From NCBI GenBank assembly GCA_945888705.1, contig CAMDAQ010000006.1, positions 1-45,236 of the forward strand: 45,236 bases of DNA, written 5' to 3'. Source of the DNA: Singulisphaera sp. GP187. GTDB lineage: Bacteria > Planctomycetota > Phycisphaerae > Phycisphaerales > SM1A02. The notes under the pieces are model-generated. The model had not been told where the DNA came from, searched no databases, and saw only the letters and a list, made by a program, of their open reading frames with translations. Below, piece after piece: positions 17,942-27,203 of the stretch (position 1 is the first letter of the stretch; the number at the start of each line of letters is the position of its first letter). A program made the position numbers and the translations under genes.

Positions 17942-19554
17942 CGGATCGGGAGTCCCGCGGCCTTCCAGCGCGCCTTGATGTCATCCTGCGTCGAGAGTTC
18001 GGTCGTGGTGCCGTCGGCCTCGACGCGCTTCACCAACAAGCCGTTGGCATCGAACCACGATCGCTCGACCGGCTTGTCGCGCCCGGGCTGCGATTCAAGC
18101 AGCCACTGCTTGCCATCGCGCGTCCAGCGATCCTGCCTGATCGGCAATTGCGCCAAGCGCCCGTCGTACGCGGCCATGCCGAACTCGCCAGTGAAGGAGC
18201 CATCGCGCGGCAGCAATCGGCCCAGGTGCCAGAGTTCGCCCTGCGAGAGGTAGTAGCGGGGGTCGGGCTCCCACTCGAGCTCCGTCCCGTCGGGAATGCG
18301 CGCGCTGGTCGTCATGACGTGCAGCACCGGTACTGGTTGTGCTGCGGTCGGTGGCGGACGAAGGCCGGTCTCGGCGAAGCTGCGGGCCTTCTTGCCGATG
18401 CGGTCAGTGGCGATCGCCGACCAGCTTTCGCTCTGTCGGTCCCACGCGGTCCAGAAGCGTGCCGCGGTGTCGGTGAACGCGCCGTCCTTGATGCTGAGCA
18501 CCGTGCGCGACTGGATCTCCGTCAGCAGTCCTTCATCTCGATCGATGCCTGCGAAGCGCTGCGGATCCCGGCTCGGGTCGACTTCGCCGCGCAGGCCCGG
18601 CCGCGACGAGAGCGTCATGTAGCCGATCTCGGCGGGTCGCCCTTCCGCATCGAGGCGGTGGATGCGGAACCAGCGCGGTGCTGGCGACGCCGCCGCGCGC
18701 AGCAGCGCGGGATCGATGCGCTCGAGGAGTTCCGAGCCCGCCTTCAAGCGCTCGACCTGCCGCACGGCGATCGCGTCACGATCAGTGAAGTCCCAGCTCG
18801 CGAAGAAATCCTTCAAGGTCGTTCGTGCTGGTGGAAAGTCGAGCGAGCTCGAGACCACGCTGCAGACCAGGAACTGGCTCGGCGCCATCTGCACGAGGTA
18901 CCAGCCCGTGATCGCGGTCGTCGATGCATCCAAGGGCACGCTGGCATAAAAGAGGCGCCCGTCGCGATCACCACACGGCAGCAGCTCGTTCGCAAGGATG
19001 ATCGGCTTCTGGCCCCGGTCCTGCATCGCATGCAGGTGATCGGTCACGAGCGACTCGCACGTGGCGTCGAGTTCGCTCGGTACCAGGATCGACAGCCGGC
19101 ATCGGTAGCGCGGCGGATCCTGCTGATCATCCAGCACGAAGGCCGGCGTCGCGCTCTGCATGTCACGTGCGAAGACCGCGCCCTTGGGAAGGTGCAGCGT
19201 CATGCCGAGCGATTCGATGGCGGTTGCCTTGGCTTCGAGCGTGGCAGGAACAGCACTCGGGTTGACTGCCGGCACCTTGTTCTCGGACTTTTGAGATGCC
19301 GCGGGAGTTTTCGCGGGTGTTATGGGCCTGTTCGAGCCTGACGCATCGGTCTTGGTTGAACTTTTGGAAGCGGGCTTGGGCGGTTGCGCGGAACCGTTTG
19401 GCTTCGTGGTCGTGGATGCGGGTGAACCTGCGGGAGGCAGGGGCGGCGTGCTGCCTTGGCTCGCGCCCTTCGGGGCGTCCTGCGCGATCGTGTTGGTGCC
19501 GATCGCGAGCACCGCCGCGACCATGCATGTCCTCATAACGAAATCGCTTGCCAT
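17938..19554 (-). CDS. uncharacterised secreted protein with a proline/serine/threonine-rich linker
   Basis: 538 residues. The N-terminus carries a signal peptide ([13 protein letters not shown], cleavage near TIAQDA). Residues 25-110 are low complexity, rich in P, S, T and K, like a wall-spanning or surface linker. The remainder (115-538) looks globular with many tryptophan-containing strands. ATG at 19554 adds six residues; ATG at 19536 (MRTCMVAAV) gives a cleaner signal peptide and may be the true start. I recognise no domain. The next gene, a lipoprotein, overlaps by four bases. Confidence 0.75.
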   Translation of the reverse strand: MASDFVMRTCMVAAVLAIGTNTIAQDAPKGASQGSTPPLPPAGSPASTTTKPNGSAQPPKPASKSSTKTDASGSNRPITPAKTPAASQKSENKVPAVNPSAVPATLEAKATAIESLGMTLHLPKGAVFARDMQSATPAFVLDDQQDPPRYRCRLSILVPSELDATCESLVTDHLHAMQDRGQKPIILANELLPCGDRDGRLFYASVPLDASTTAITGWYLVQMAPSQFLVCSVVSSSLDFPPARTTLKDFFASWDFTDRDAIAVRQVERLKAGSELLERIDPALLRAAASPAPRWFRIHRLDAEGRPAEIGYMTLSSRPGLRGEVDPSRDPQRFAGIDRDEGLLTEIQSRTVLSIKDGAFTDTAARFWTAWDRQSESWSAIATDRIGKKARSFAETGLRPPPTAAQPVPVLHVMTTSARIPDGTELEWEPDPRYYLSQGELWHLGRLLPRDGSFTGEFGMAAYDGRLAQLPIRQDRWTRDGKQWLLESQPGRDKPVERSWFDANGLLVKRVEADGTTTELSTQDDIKARWKAAGLPIR

Positions 19555-19594
19555 TGCAGCATCCTATTCACTTCGCTTTCACCTTCAACCCGCA

Positions 19595-19622
19595 TTGACA
19601 GATTGCGGAAGATCGCTACTCT
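19595..19622 (+). promoter_or_regulatory. strong sigma-70-type promoter of the ribosomal operon
   Basis: TTGACA at 19595-19600, a 16-base spacer, and TACTCT (preceded by CGC) at 19617-19622. This is the only consensus -35 box I found in the window. The predicted start near 19629 leaves a leader of about 98 bases before rpsJ, with room for feedback regulation. Confidence 0.75.
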
Positions 19623-19726
19623 TGCCGATTCCCCCCAACCGGACGGGTCATCCCCGCAGCGTCCGCTTGGTGCCTCGACTGCAGGGAAGACGACGAACGA
19701 ACCTAGAAATCAAGGCACGAACGAAC

Positions 19727-20032
<306 letters not shown>

Positions 20033-20049
20033 TCGAATCACCCTGTCAT

Positions 20050-20068
20050 CCGGCGCCCCGCGCGCCGG
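20050..20068 (+). other. hairpin between rpsJ and rplC
   Basis: A 7-bp GC stem (CCGGCGC / GCGCCGG) with loop CCCGC, 18 bases after the rpsJ stop. No U-run follows, so it is not a canonical terminator. It could affect mRNA processing or stability, or serve in feedback control. Confidence 0.45.
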
Positions 20069-20131
20069 AGTGTCCCGCAAGGGCCAAGTCCAAAGCGACC
20101 TCTGGCCAGTCCCTGAACCGAGCATCAAGCC

Positions 20132-20815
20132 ATGCCAGCCATCATCGGAAAGAAGATCGGAATGACCCGCTACTTCACCGCCGACGGGAAGAACGTCCCC
20201 GTCACGGTGATCCAGGCCGGCCCGTGCGTCGTCACGCAGGTCAAGACCAGCGAGACCGATGGCTACGCCGCTGTGCAGCTCGGTTTCGAGGAACTGGCCG
20301 CCCGCAACTCCAGCATGCCCGTCATTGGCCACGATGCCAAGGCCGGCAGCGATCCGCTGCGCGTGCACCGCGAAGTGCGCTGCGCCAGCGATGACGAGGC
20401 CAAGGGCTTTGAACTCGGCCAGCGCATCGATGCCAGCTGCCTCGACGGCATCAAGTTCGTCGATGTCATCGGCACCAGCAAGGGCAAGGGCTTCACCGGC
20501 ACCATGGTGCGGTGGAACTTCAAGGGCCTCTGCGCCAGCCACGGCACCGAGCGCAAGCACCGCTCGCCGGGCTCCATCGGCAGCCACGGTACCGACCGTG
20601 GCCACGGTGCGAAGATCAAGAAGGGCAAGAAGATGGCCGGTCACGTCGGCGACGAGCGCGTGACCGTCCGCTGCCTCGACGTGGTGTCCATCGACGCCGC
20701 TAAGAATCTCATCCTGGTCAAGGGCGCTGTGCCCGGGGCCAGCAACGGCTATCTGTTCATCCGAGCCAGCAACCGGCTCTACAAGCGAAAGGCGCGCATC
20801 CAGGCCAGCGCGTGA
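20132..20815 (+). CDS. rplC: 50S ribosomal protein L3
   Basis: 227 residues, somewhat longer than E. coli L3 (209). IGKKIGMTRYF at the N-terminus, SKGKGFTGTMVRWNFKG in the middle, and KKGKKMAGHVGDERVTV are family marks. L3 nucleates 50S assembly near the peptidyl transferase centre. The region before KKGKKMAG reads GSHGTDRGHGAK, lacking the glutamine-containing loop that is methylated in E. coli. A 186-base spacer with hairpins separates it from rplD. Confidence 0.96.
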   Translation: MPAIIGKKIGMTRYFTADGKNVPVTVIQAGPCVVTQVKTSETDGYAAVQLGFEELAARNSSMPVIGHDAKAGSDPLRVHREVRCASDDEAKGFELGQRIDASCLDGIKFVDVIGTSKGKGFTGTMVRWNFKGLCASHGTERKHRSPGSIGSHGTDRGHGAKIKKGKKMAGHVGDERVTVRCLDVVSIDAAKNLILVKGAVPGASNGYLFIRASNRLYKRKARIQASA

Positions 20816-20907
20816 CCTGGATGATCTCGCAGGCCCTTTTCACCTGACGCCACGGCCACAAGCCATCGGCGCAGGCGGATCGGGAACCGCGGGATCGCGA
20901 CAAGACT

Positions 20908-20988
20908 GTTGGACCTGAGTCAAGCCGGTCCGAGCCCTCGGTCGTGATTGGGGCAAGGCAGGCAAGGCGCATGGCGGGACACCCCGCC
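20908..20988 (+). promoter_or_regulatory. structured leader before rplD
   Basis: Two hairpins in the long rplC-rplD spacer: TTGGACC / GGTCCGA (20908-20914 with 20926-20932) and GGCGGG / CCCGCC with loop ACAC (20973-20988), the second ending just before the ribosome site AGGAAAG at 20990. L4 regulates its own operon in E. coli from a different position; a similar role here is a guess. Confidence 0.35.
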
Positions 20989-21001
20989 GAAGGAAAGAAC
21001 C

Positions 21002-21649
21002 ATGATCGATCTTCCCATCTACAACAAGGAAGGCAAGCAGGTCGACTCGCTCAAGATCGACCCCGCCACGCTCGGCGGCGAGGTGCGCGTTGCGCTCCTC
21101 AAGCAGGCCTACGTCACGACCCACGGCAACCAGCGGCAGGGCTCGGCCCGCACCAAGAGCCGCGGCTCCGTCGAGGGCTCGACCCGAAAGCTCTACAAGC
21201 AGAAGGGCACCGGCAACGCCCGCGTCGGTGCTGCGCGCGTTCCCACCCGCAAGGGCGGTGGCGTCGCCTTCGCAAAGACCCGCACCCGCGAGGACTTCCG
21301 CAGCGAGCTCCCCAAGAAGATGCGCCGCCTGGCCAACCGCAACGCGCTGCTGGCCAAGCTCGTCGACAACGAAGTCAAGTGCATCGACTCGCTGTCCTTC
21401 AAGGCGCCCAAGACCGCTGACTTCGCCAAGCTGATCCGCGCCGTCGGCGTCGATCGCACGTGCCTGGTCGCGCTTGCCCCCGGCAACGACACCGCGCTCA
21501 AGTCCGCCCGCAACCTCGCCGGCGTGGATTGCTGCAGTGTCGACCAGCTCTGCGCCTACGGCCTGCTGAACCACCGCTACCTCGTGGTCGACAAGGCTTC
21601 GCTGCAGTCGTTCCTCGATGAGAGCGCCTTCGCCAAGGAGACCACGTGA
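21002..21649 (+). CDS. rplD: 50S ribosomal protein L4
   Basis: 215 residues. RQGSARTKSRGSVEGS and KQKGTGNARVGA form the basic loop that lines the exit tunnel; KAPKTADF and the C-terminal fold are normal. ATG at 21002 is preceded by AGGAAAG. The frame is open upstream to 20948, but that part lacks family similarity. The stop overlaps the rplW start. Confidence 0.96.
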   Translation: MIDLPIYNKEGKQVDSLKIDPATLGGEVRVALLKQAYVTTHGNQRQGSARTKSRGSVEGSTRKLYKQKGTGNARVGAARVPTRKGGGVAFAKTRTREDFRSELPKKMRRLANRNALLAKLVDNEVKCIDSLSFKAPKTADFAKLIRAVGVDRTCLVALAPGNDTALKSARNLAGVDCCSVDQLCAYGLLNHRYLVVDKASLQSFLDESAFAKETT

Positions 21650-21927
21650 TGGAAGCCACCACCGTCATCCGTCGCCCGCTGCTCAGCGAGAAGGCGACCG
21701 CGTCCAACGAGGCCGCGAACCAATACGTGTTCGAGATCGACCGTCGCGCCACCAAGACCGACGTGAAGAACGCGATCCAGGCCATCTACAAGGTCCGCGT
21801 GCTGGCCGTCCAGACGCAGAACCGTCGTGGCCGCGACCGCATCTACAAGTTCGGCCTGGTTCCCGCCAAGGTCACCAAGCGCGCGATCGTGCGCATCCAC
21901 CCCGAAGACAAGATCGAGCTCTTCTGA
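21649..21927 (+). CDS. rplW: 50S ribosomal protein L23
   Basis: 92 residues. IRRPLLSEKATA at the N-terminus and NAIQAIYKVRVLAVQTQN are typical. L23 lies at the tunnel exit and docks trigger factor and SRP. ATG at 21649 overlaps the rplD stop; a GTG three bases earlier is also in frame but less likely. Confidence 0.96.
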   Translation: MEATTVIRRPLLSEKATASNEAANQYVFEIDRRATKTDVKNAIQAIYKVRVLAVQTQNRRGRDRIYKFGLVPAKVTKRAIVRIHPEDKIELF

Positions 21928-21944
21928 GCCACGGAGCCTGAACG

Positions 21945-22799
21945 ATGCCAATCCGCGTCTACAAGCGTGTCACCAACGGCCGGCGCAATGCCAGCGTGAA
22001 CATCCACGCCGAAGTCACCAAGAAGCGCCCTGAAAAGAGCCTGCTCCGCCCGCTCCACAAGACCGGCGGCCGCAACTGCCAGGGCAAGCTCACCGTCATC
22101 CAGCAGGGCGGCGGCCACAAGCGCCGCTACCGCCTCATCGACTGGACCCGCAACAAGCTCGACGTGACCGCCAAGGTCATCGGGATCGAATACGACCCCA
22201 ACCGCTCGTGCCACATCGCGCTGGTCGAGTACCCCTGCGGCGAGCGTCGCTACATCCTTGCTCCCAAGGGCCTCACGGCCGGTGACACCGTCACCAGCAG
22301 CAAGAACAGCATCGACCCGCGCCCGGGCAACTGCATGCCGCTGGCCCACGTGCCCGCCGGCATGGACGTGCACAACGTCGAGATCATCCCCGGCCGCGGC
22401 GGCAAGCTCGTTCGCAGCGCCGGCATGGCCGCCCGACTTTCCAACAAGGAAGGCCGCTGGGGCACGCTCGTCATGCCGTCGGGCGAACTCCGCCAGGTCA
22501 GCCTCGACTGCCGGGCCACCATCGGTGCGGTCGGCAACCCCGATCACGCCAACGTCGTCCTGGGCAAGGCCGGTCGCGCCCGCTGGCTCGGCCGCCGTCC
22601 GCGCACCCGTGGCGTGGCCATGAGCCACCACCAGCACCCGCACGGCGGTGGTGAAGGCCGTTCGAAGGGTGGCCAGGAGCCGACCAACGCCTCGGGCACG
22701 CAGTCCAAGGGCGGTCGTACCCGCCGCTATGGCAAGTCCAGCGACAAGCGCATCCTGCGTCGTCGCTTCAGCCGCCGCTACGGCCAGCTCAAGATCTGA
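21945..22799 (+). CDS. rplB: 50S ribosomal protein L2
   Basis: 284 residues. GGGHKRRYRLIDW, GDTVTSSKN, GRGGKLVRSAG and WLGRRPRTRGVAM are standard. In the peptidyl-transferase loop the near-universal NPVDHPHGGGEG reads SHHQHPHGGGEG (from residue 227), replacing four residues including the aspartate. The tail FSRRYGQLKI resembles planctomycete L2. The operon position is normal. Confidence 0.97.
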   Translation: MPIRVYKRVTNGRRNASVNIHAEVTKKRPEKSLLRPLHKTGGRNCQGKLTVIQQGGGHKRRYRLIDWTRNKLDVTAKVIGIEYDPNRSCHIALVEYPCGERRYILAPKGLTAGDTVTSSKNSIDPRPGNCMPLAHVPAGMDVHNVEIIPGRGGKLVRSAGMAARLSNKEGRWGTLVMPSGELRQVSLDCRATIGAVGNPDHANVVLGKAGRARWLGRRPRTRGVAMSHHQHPHGGGEGRSKGGQEPTNASGTQSKGGRTRRYGKSSDKRILRRRFSRRYGQLKI

Positions 22800-22818
22800 A
22801 CCACAGGACACCTGAACC

Positions 22819-23109
22819 ATGTCACGATCACTGAAGAAGGGCCCGTTCGTCGACGAGAAGCTCTACCGCAAGGTGGAGAAGGCCTCGGGCAACACCAAGC
22901 GCACCGCGATCAAGACCTGGTCGCGCGCCTGCACCATCGTTCCCGAGTTCGTCGGGTTCACCTTCCAGGTCCACAACGGCCGCAAGTTCATCGACGTGTA
23001 CTGCACCGAGGACATGGTCGGCCACAAGCTGGGCGAGTTCTCGCTCACCAAGACCTTCAAGGGACACACCAACAAGAAGGAAGGCATCGCGGAAGGCAGC
23101 AAGGGCTGA
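22819..23109 (+). CDS. rpsS: 30S ribosomal protein S19
   Basis: 96 residues. [14 protein letters not shown] at the N-terminus and [16 protein letters not shown] near the end are diagnostic. S19 pairs with S13 in the 30S head next to the A-site tRNA. It starts 19 bases after rplB. Confidence 0.96.
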   Translation: MSRSLKKGPFVDEKLYRKVEKASGNTKRTAIKTWSRACTIVPEFVGFTFQVHNGRKFIDVYCTEDMVGHKLGEFSLTKTFKGHTNKKEGIAEGSKG

Positions 23110-23133
23110 TCGCGGTCCGCCGAGGACACCACC

Positions 23134-23463
23134 ATGGCATACAAGGCATCACACAAGTTCTGCCGCATCGCGCCCCGCAAGGCCCGTCTGGTCGCTGACC
23201 TGATCCGTGGCCGCGGCGTCGCCGATGCGCTGACCGAACTCGAGTTCTCGAAGCGTCGCGGCGCCTACTTCGTGCAGGGCGTGCTCAAGAGCGCCATCGC
23301 GAACGCCGAGCAGGCCAGCGCCGACGTCTCGCGCCTGGTCGTCGTCGAGAGCCGTGTCGACGAAGGCCCGACCATCAAGCGGTTCCAGCAGAAGGACCGC
23401 GGTCGCGCACACCCGATCATGAAGCGCACCAGCCACATCATCGTGGCGGTGGACATCAAGTAA
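23134..23463 (+). CDS. rplV: 50S ribosomal protein L22
   Basis: 109 residues. CRIAPRKARLVADLIRG near the N-terminus and the C-terminal hairpin that reaches into the exit tunnel (QQKDRGRAHPIMKRTSHI) are typical. It lies between rpsS and rpsC as usual. Confidence 0.96.
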   Translation: MAYKASHKFCRIAPRKARLVADLIRGRGVADALTELEFSKRRGAYFVQGVLKSAIANAEQASADVSRLVVVESRVDEGPTIKRFQQKDRGRAHPIMKRTSHIIVAVDIK

Positions 23464-23476
23464 CCGGAGCACCACA

Positions 23477-24181
23477 ATGGGACAGAAAGTTCATCCGTTC
23501 GGCTTCCGCGTCGGCGTCACCGAAGCGCACAAGAGCCGCTGGTTCGCCCCCAAGGCGCTCTTCGGCGAGCTGCTGGTCGAAGACCACAAGATCCGCGCGT
23601 ACATCGACAAGCGCCTCAACCGCACGCCGCCGTTCGCCGCGGTCAGCGACATCCACATCGAGCGCACCCGCGAGGAACTCACGGTCATCATCAAGACCGC
23701 GCGTCCCGGCCAGGTGCTCGGCCAGAAGGGTGCCAGCCGCGAGCAGCTCGTCAACGAGCTGCAGGTGCTCACCGGCCGCAAGGTCGCCGTGCAGGTCGTC
23801 GAGGTCCGCAACCCGGAAATCGATGCCAAGCTCATCGCCGAGACCATGGGCGAGCAGCTCAAGAAGCGCGCGAACTTCCGCCGCGTGCTGAAGATGCGCT
23901 GCGAGAACGCCATCCAGAACGGCGCGAAGGGGATCCGCATCCTCCTGTCGGGCCGCCTCGGCGGCGCCGAAATGAGCCGCCAGCTCGACTCGCGCCTGGG
24001 CAGCATCCCGCTGACCACCCTGCAGGCGCACGTCGACTACGCCGTCGCCCACTCGTCCACCACCTACGGCGTCATCGGCGTCAAGGTGTGGGTGTTCAAG
24101 GGCCTGTACTCGAACAACCAGGAAGAGGAATACCAGTCGAAGGCTGCCGGCGGCCGTGCGCGCGCCCGCGGACGTCGCTGA
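23477..24181 (+). CDS. rpsC: 30S ribosomal protein S3
   Basis: 234 residues. MGQKVHPFGFRVGV at the N-terminus, a KH domain with the LGQKG loop at 81-85, and GRLGGAEMSR in the C-terminal domain. S3 forms part of the mRNA entry helicase. A basic C-terminal tail (GGRARARGRR) ends the protein. Confidence 0.96.
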   Translation: MGQKVHPFGFRVGVTEAHKSRWFAPKALFGELLVEDHKIRAYIDKRLNRTPPFAAVSDIHIERTREELTVIIKTARPGQVLGQKGASREQLVNELQVLTGRKVAVQVVEVRNPEIDAKLIAETMGEQLKKRANFRRVLKMRCENAIQNGAKGIRILLSGRLGGAEMSRQLDSRLGSIPLTTLQAHVDYAVAHSSTTYGVIGVKVWVFKGLYSNNQEEEYQSKAAGGRARARGRR

Positions 24182-24219
24182 GTTCCCCAACGACCAACGG
24201 ACCCAGAGAGGACTGAACC

Positions 24220-24639
24220 ATGGCCTTGATGCCAAAACGAGTCAAGCACCGCAAGATGCAGCGCGGCAAGATGAAGGGCAACGCCACGCGCGGCAACTAC
24301 GTCGCCTATGGCGACTACGGCCTCCAGGCCCTCGACACCCACTGGGTGAGCGGGCGCCAGATCGAAGCCGGCCGCATCGCAGCCCAGCACTTCCTGCGCC
24401 GCCAGGGCAAGCTGTACATCCGCGTCTTCCCGCACAAGTCCATCTCGAAGAAGCCGCTGGAAACCCGAATGGGCACCGGCAAGGCCGATGTCGAGTACTG
24501 GGCGGCCTGCGTGAAGCCCGGAACGATGCTGTTCGAGATCGCCGGCGTGTCCGAGGAGCTTGCCAAGCAGGCCCTCGCCCGCGTCGCCCACAAGATGCCC
24601 ATCCGTTGCCGCTTCGTCGGCCGCCGGCTGGCCGTCTGA
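24220..24639 (+). CDS. rplP: 50S ribosomal protein L16
   Basis: 139 residues. MALMPKRVKHRKMQRGKMKG, IEAGRIAA, the RVFPHKSISKKPLETRMG loop and GTGKADVEYW match the family. L16 organises the A site of the 50S subunit. The spacing to rpsC is 38 bases. Confidence 0.96.
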   Translation: MALMPKRVKHRKMQRGKMKGNATRGNYVAYGDYGLQALDTHWVSGRQIEAGRIAAQHFLRRQGKLYIRVFPHKSISKKPLETRMGTGKADVEYWAACVKPGTMLFEIAGVSEELAKQALARVAHKMPIRCRFVGRRLAV

Positions 24640-24664
24640 CCCAGGACCAACCGAGGAACCAGAC

Positions 24665-24871
24665 ATGGAAGCCAAGGACATCCGCAAGCTGACCGACGAG
24701 CAGATCTCCGCCGAGGTGCAGGGGCTCAAGCGCCGCCTCTACGACCTCCGCGTGCAGACCATGGTCGAGAAGGTCAACGACCATTCGCAGTTCGGCAAGA
24801 TCAAGCGTGACGTGGCCCGCCTGCTCACCGAGCAGAACACCCGCGCCACCAAGAAGGAGACCGCCCGATGA
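24665..24871 (+). CDS. rpmC: 50S ribosomal protein L29
   Basis: 68 residues, two long helices. MEAKDIRKLTDEQI at the start and QFGKIKRDVARLLT near the end are typical. It is a tunnel-exit protein next to L23. The frame is open further upstream, but ATG at 24665 gives the family length. Its stop overlaps rpsQ (ATGA). Confidence 0.94.
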   Translation: MEAKDIRKLTDEQISAEVQGLKRRLYDLRVQTMVEKVNDHSQFGKIKRDVARLLTEQNTRATKKETAR

Positions 24872-25179
24872 GCCTGAAGAAGCCCTTGGTGCTGCCTGAG
24901 AACAGCCCCCGCGTGGTGGGCGTGGTCGAGAGCGACCGCACCAGCAAGACGCGCAAGGTCGTCGTGGCCTACGTCGCCAAGCACCCGCGCTACAACAAGT
25001 TCGTCCAGCGCCGCACCGTGCTGCACGTGCACGACGAGAACAACGAGAGCCGCCGCGGCGACCGCGTCGAGGTCGCCGAGTGCCGCCCCGTGTCCAAGAC
25101 GAAGTCGTGGGCGCTCGTGCGCATCGTCGAGCGCGCGCCGGCCGGTCTCGAATACAAGCCAGAGGAGGCGGGCGCCTGA
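24868..25179 (+). CDS. rpsQ: 30S ribosomal protein S17
   Basis: 103 residues, OB fold. GVVESDRTSKTRKVVV and HPRYNKFVQRRTVLHVHDE are typical. A C-terminal tail (PAGLEYKPEEAGA) makes it about 15-20 residues longer than E. coli S17. The start overlaps the rpmC stop. Confidence 0.95.
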   Translation: MSLKKPLVLPENSPRVVGVVESDRTSKTRKVVVAYVAKHPRYNKFVQRRTVLHVHDENNESRRGDRVEVAECRPVSKTKSWALVRIVERAPAGLEYKPEEAGA

Positions 25180-25194
25180 CGCCCGGCAACTGAC

Positions 25195-25581
25195 ATGATC
25201 CAAAAAGAATCCAGGCTCGATGTCGCTGACAACAGCGGCGCCAAGGAAGTGATGGTCATCGGCGTGCTCGGCGCGAGCACCGCCCGCGGCCGCTTCCGCC
25301 GCCTCACCATGACCGTCGGCGACAAGGTCGTCGTGGCCATCAAGAGCGCGATCCCCAACGGCGACGTCAAGAGCGGCGACAAGGCGAAGGCCGTGATCGT
25401 GCGCGCGTCGTACCCCGTGCGCCGCGACGACGGCAGCTACGTCCGCTTCGACACGAACGCGTGCGTGCTGATCGACGACGACGGCAACCCGCGCGGCACC
25501 CGCATCTTCGGTGCGGTCGCCCGCGAGCTGCGCGAGAAGAACTACATGAAGATCGTCAGCCTTGCGACGGAGGTGGTCTGA
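25195..25581 (+). CDS. rplN: 50S ribosomal protein L14
   Basis: 128 residues. [19 protein letters not shown] at the start and [20 protein letters not shown] near the end are highly conserved. L14 contacts L19 and 16S rRNA at the subunit interface. Its stop shares a base with the rplX ATG. Confidence 0.97.
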   Translation: MIQKESRLDVADNSGAKEVMVIGVLGASTARGRFRRLTMTVGDKVVVAIKSAIPNGDVKSGDKAKAVIVRASYPVRRDDGSYVRFDTNACVLIDDDGNPRGTRIFGAVARELREKNYMKIVSLATEVV

Positions 25582-25928
25582 TGCCAGCGCACGTGAAGAA
25601 GGGTGACGTCGTCATCGTCACCGCCGGTGATGACAAGGGCAAGACCGGCGAGATCGTCTCGGTCGACACCAAGGCCAGCCGGGTCGTGGTGCGCGGCGTG
25701 AACATCCACAAGCGCCACCTCAAGCCCACCCAGGGCCGTCCCCAGGGTGCGATCGTCGAGATGGAACTGCCCATCCACATGAGCAACGTGAGCCCGGTCG
25801 TCGATGGCAAGCCCACCCGCGTGCGCTTCGCCACGAAGTCCGACGGCTCGAAGGTGCGCGTGGCGGCCCGCAACGGTGCCGAACTCTCCACGCTGCACGG
25901 ACCCCGCACCGCCAAGAAGGCCAAGTGA
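25581..25928 (+). CDS. rplX: 50S ribosomal protein L24
   Basis: 115 residues. The KOW motif region VKKGDVVIVTAGDDKGKTGEI and VVVRGVNIHKRHLKP are diagnostic. It is an early 50S assembly initiator near the tunnel exit. ATG at 25581 overlaps the rplN TGA. Confidence 0.95.
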   Translation: MPAHVKKGDVVIVTAGDDKGKTGEIVSVDTKASRVVVRGVNIHKRHLKPTQGRPQGAIVEMELPIHMSNVSPVVDGKPTRVRFATKSDGSKVRVAARNGAELSTLHGPRTAKKAK

Positions 25929-25945
25929 GCCCCGGAGCCACCACC

Positions 25946-26551
25946 ATGCCTCACGCCGTCCCATCCACCCCGACCCCCCGGCTGCAGCAGCTGTTCCTCG
26001 AGACCGTCACGCCGAAGCTCCTCAAGGAGTTCGGCCTGGCCAACGTCAACCAGGCGCCCACGATCGAGAAGATCGTGATCAACGTCGGCGTCGGCAAGCA
26101 GCTCGAGAACCAGAAGCTCAAGCCCGAGTACCGCGACACGGTGATCAGCACGCTGAAGACCATCAGCGGCCAGAAGCCGATCATGGTGCTCGCCAAGAAG
26201 AGCGTGAGCAACTTCAAGGTGCGCGAGGGCGCGCCGAGCGGCTTCATGGTCACCCTGCGCCGCGAGCGCATGTGGTCCTTCATGGATCGCTTCATCAACC
26301 TGGCCACGCCCCGCATCAAGGACTTCCGCGGTCTCGGCGACCGCGCCTTCGACAAGGGCGGCTCGTACTCCTGCGGCCTGACCGAGCAGTCGGTGTGGCC
26401 CGAGATCAACATGGCGAACGTGAACTTCAGCCATGGCATGAACATCAACATCGTGTTCCGCAACAGCAACCCCAAGATGAGCCGCTTCGCCCTCGGTGAG
26501 CTCGGCATGCCCTTCGAACGGCGTGACGAGAACGGCAAGCGCATCGTCTGA
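25946..26551 (+). CDS. rplE: 50S ribosomal protein L5
   Basis: 201 residues. [38 protein letters not shown] and [20 protein letters not shown] are family marks. L5 binds 5S rRNA. I chose ATG at 25946 over the in-frame GTG at 25925 that lies in the spacer. The N-terminus is about ten residues longer than in E. coli. Confidence 0.95.
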   Translation: MPHAVPSTPTPRLQQLFLETVTPKLLKEFGLANVNQAPTIEKIVINVGVGKQLENQKLKPEYRDTVISTLKTISGQKPIMVLAKKSVSNFKVREGAPSGFMVTLRRERMWSFMDRFINLATPRIKDFRGLGDRAFDKGGSYSCGLTEQSVWPEINMANVNFSHGMNINIVFRNSNPKMSRFALGELGMPFERRDENGKRIV

Positions 26552-26568
26552 TCCACGAAGGACCAACC

Positions 26569-26754
26569 ATGGCAAGCAAGCGCACCTTCGCCCGAATGAA
26601 GCAGACCCCCAAGTTCAGCACCCGCAAGCGCAATCGCTGCGAGCTGACCGGCCGCGCACGCGGCTATTACCGCAAGTTCCGCATCAGCCGCATCATGCTC
26701 CGTGAGCTGGCCCTCCAGGGCCTCATCCCGGGCATGCGCAAGGCGAGCTGGTGA
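26569..26754 (+). CDS. rpsN: 30S ribosomal protein S14, short form with degraded zinc site
   Basis: 61 residues, the length of the zinc-binding (type Z) S14, with its YYRKF and IPGMRKASW signatures. Of the four zinc cysteines only C24 remains; the others read T27, S40 and M43, so zinc binding is unlikely. It is thus a short but zinc-free S14, between the classic long C-minus and short C-plus forms. It sits at the normal spc position between rplE and rpsH. Confidence 0.95.
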   Translation: MASKRTFARMKQTPKFSTRKRNRCELTGRARGYYRKFRISRIMLRELALQGLIPGMRKASW

Positions 26755-26779
26755 TCGACACCGAACCCAGGAGCAACAC

Positions 26780-27178
26780 ATGAGCCTCCAAGACCTGACT
26801 GCCGACATGCTCACCCGCATCCGCAATGCGGTGAAGCAGAACCGCAAGAGCGTGACCTGCCTGAACAACAAGCTGAACCGCGGCATCCTCCAGGTGCTCG
26901 TGGACGAGGGCTACCTCGGCGGCTTCGAGGTCGTCGACGACGGCCGGCAGGGCGTGCTGCGCGTCGCCCTGAAGTACGGCGAGCGCGGCGAAAGCCTGAT
27001 CCACCGCCTCGAGCGCGTCTCGAGCGTGGGTTGCCGCATCTACAAGGGCTGTGACTCGCTGCCGCGTCCGCAGCAGGGTCTCGGCATTGCCATCGTGAGC
27101 ACGAGCCGCGGTGTCATGAGCGACCGCAAGGCGCGCGAGATGCGCGTGGGCGGCGAAGTCGTGGCCACCGTCAGCTGA
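26780..27178 (+). CDS. rpsH: 30S ribosomal protein S8
   Basis: 132 residues. DMLTRIRNAVKQNRKSV at the start and GLGIAIVSTSRGVMSDRKAR near the end are diagnostic. S8 binds the central domain of 16S rRNA and in E. coli represses the spc operon. The frame is open upstream to 26702; ATG at 26780 gives the family N-terminus and has CAGGAG in front of it. Confidence 0.95.
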   Translation: MSLQDLTADMLTRIRNAVKQNRKSVTCLNNKLNRGILQVLVDEGYLGGFEVVDDGRQGVLRVALKYGERGESLIHRLERVSSVGCRIYKGCDSLPRPQQGLGIAIVSTSRGVMSDRKAREMRVGGEVVATVS

Positions 27179-27203
27179 ACCACCGGAACAACAGGAGCGA
27201 ACC

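Noticed and set aside
25925-25945. GTG start for rplE seven codons upstream
   Set aside because: It overlaps the rplX stop region and the ribosome-site-like GGAG lies between the two candidates, favouring the ATG at 25946.
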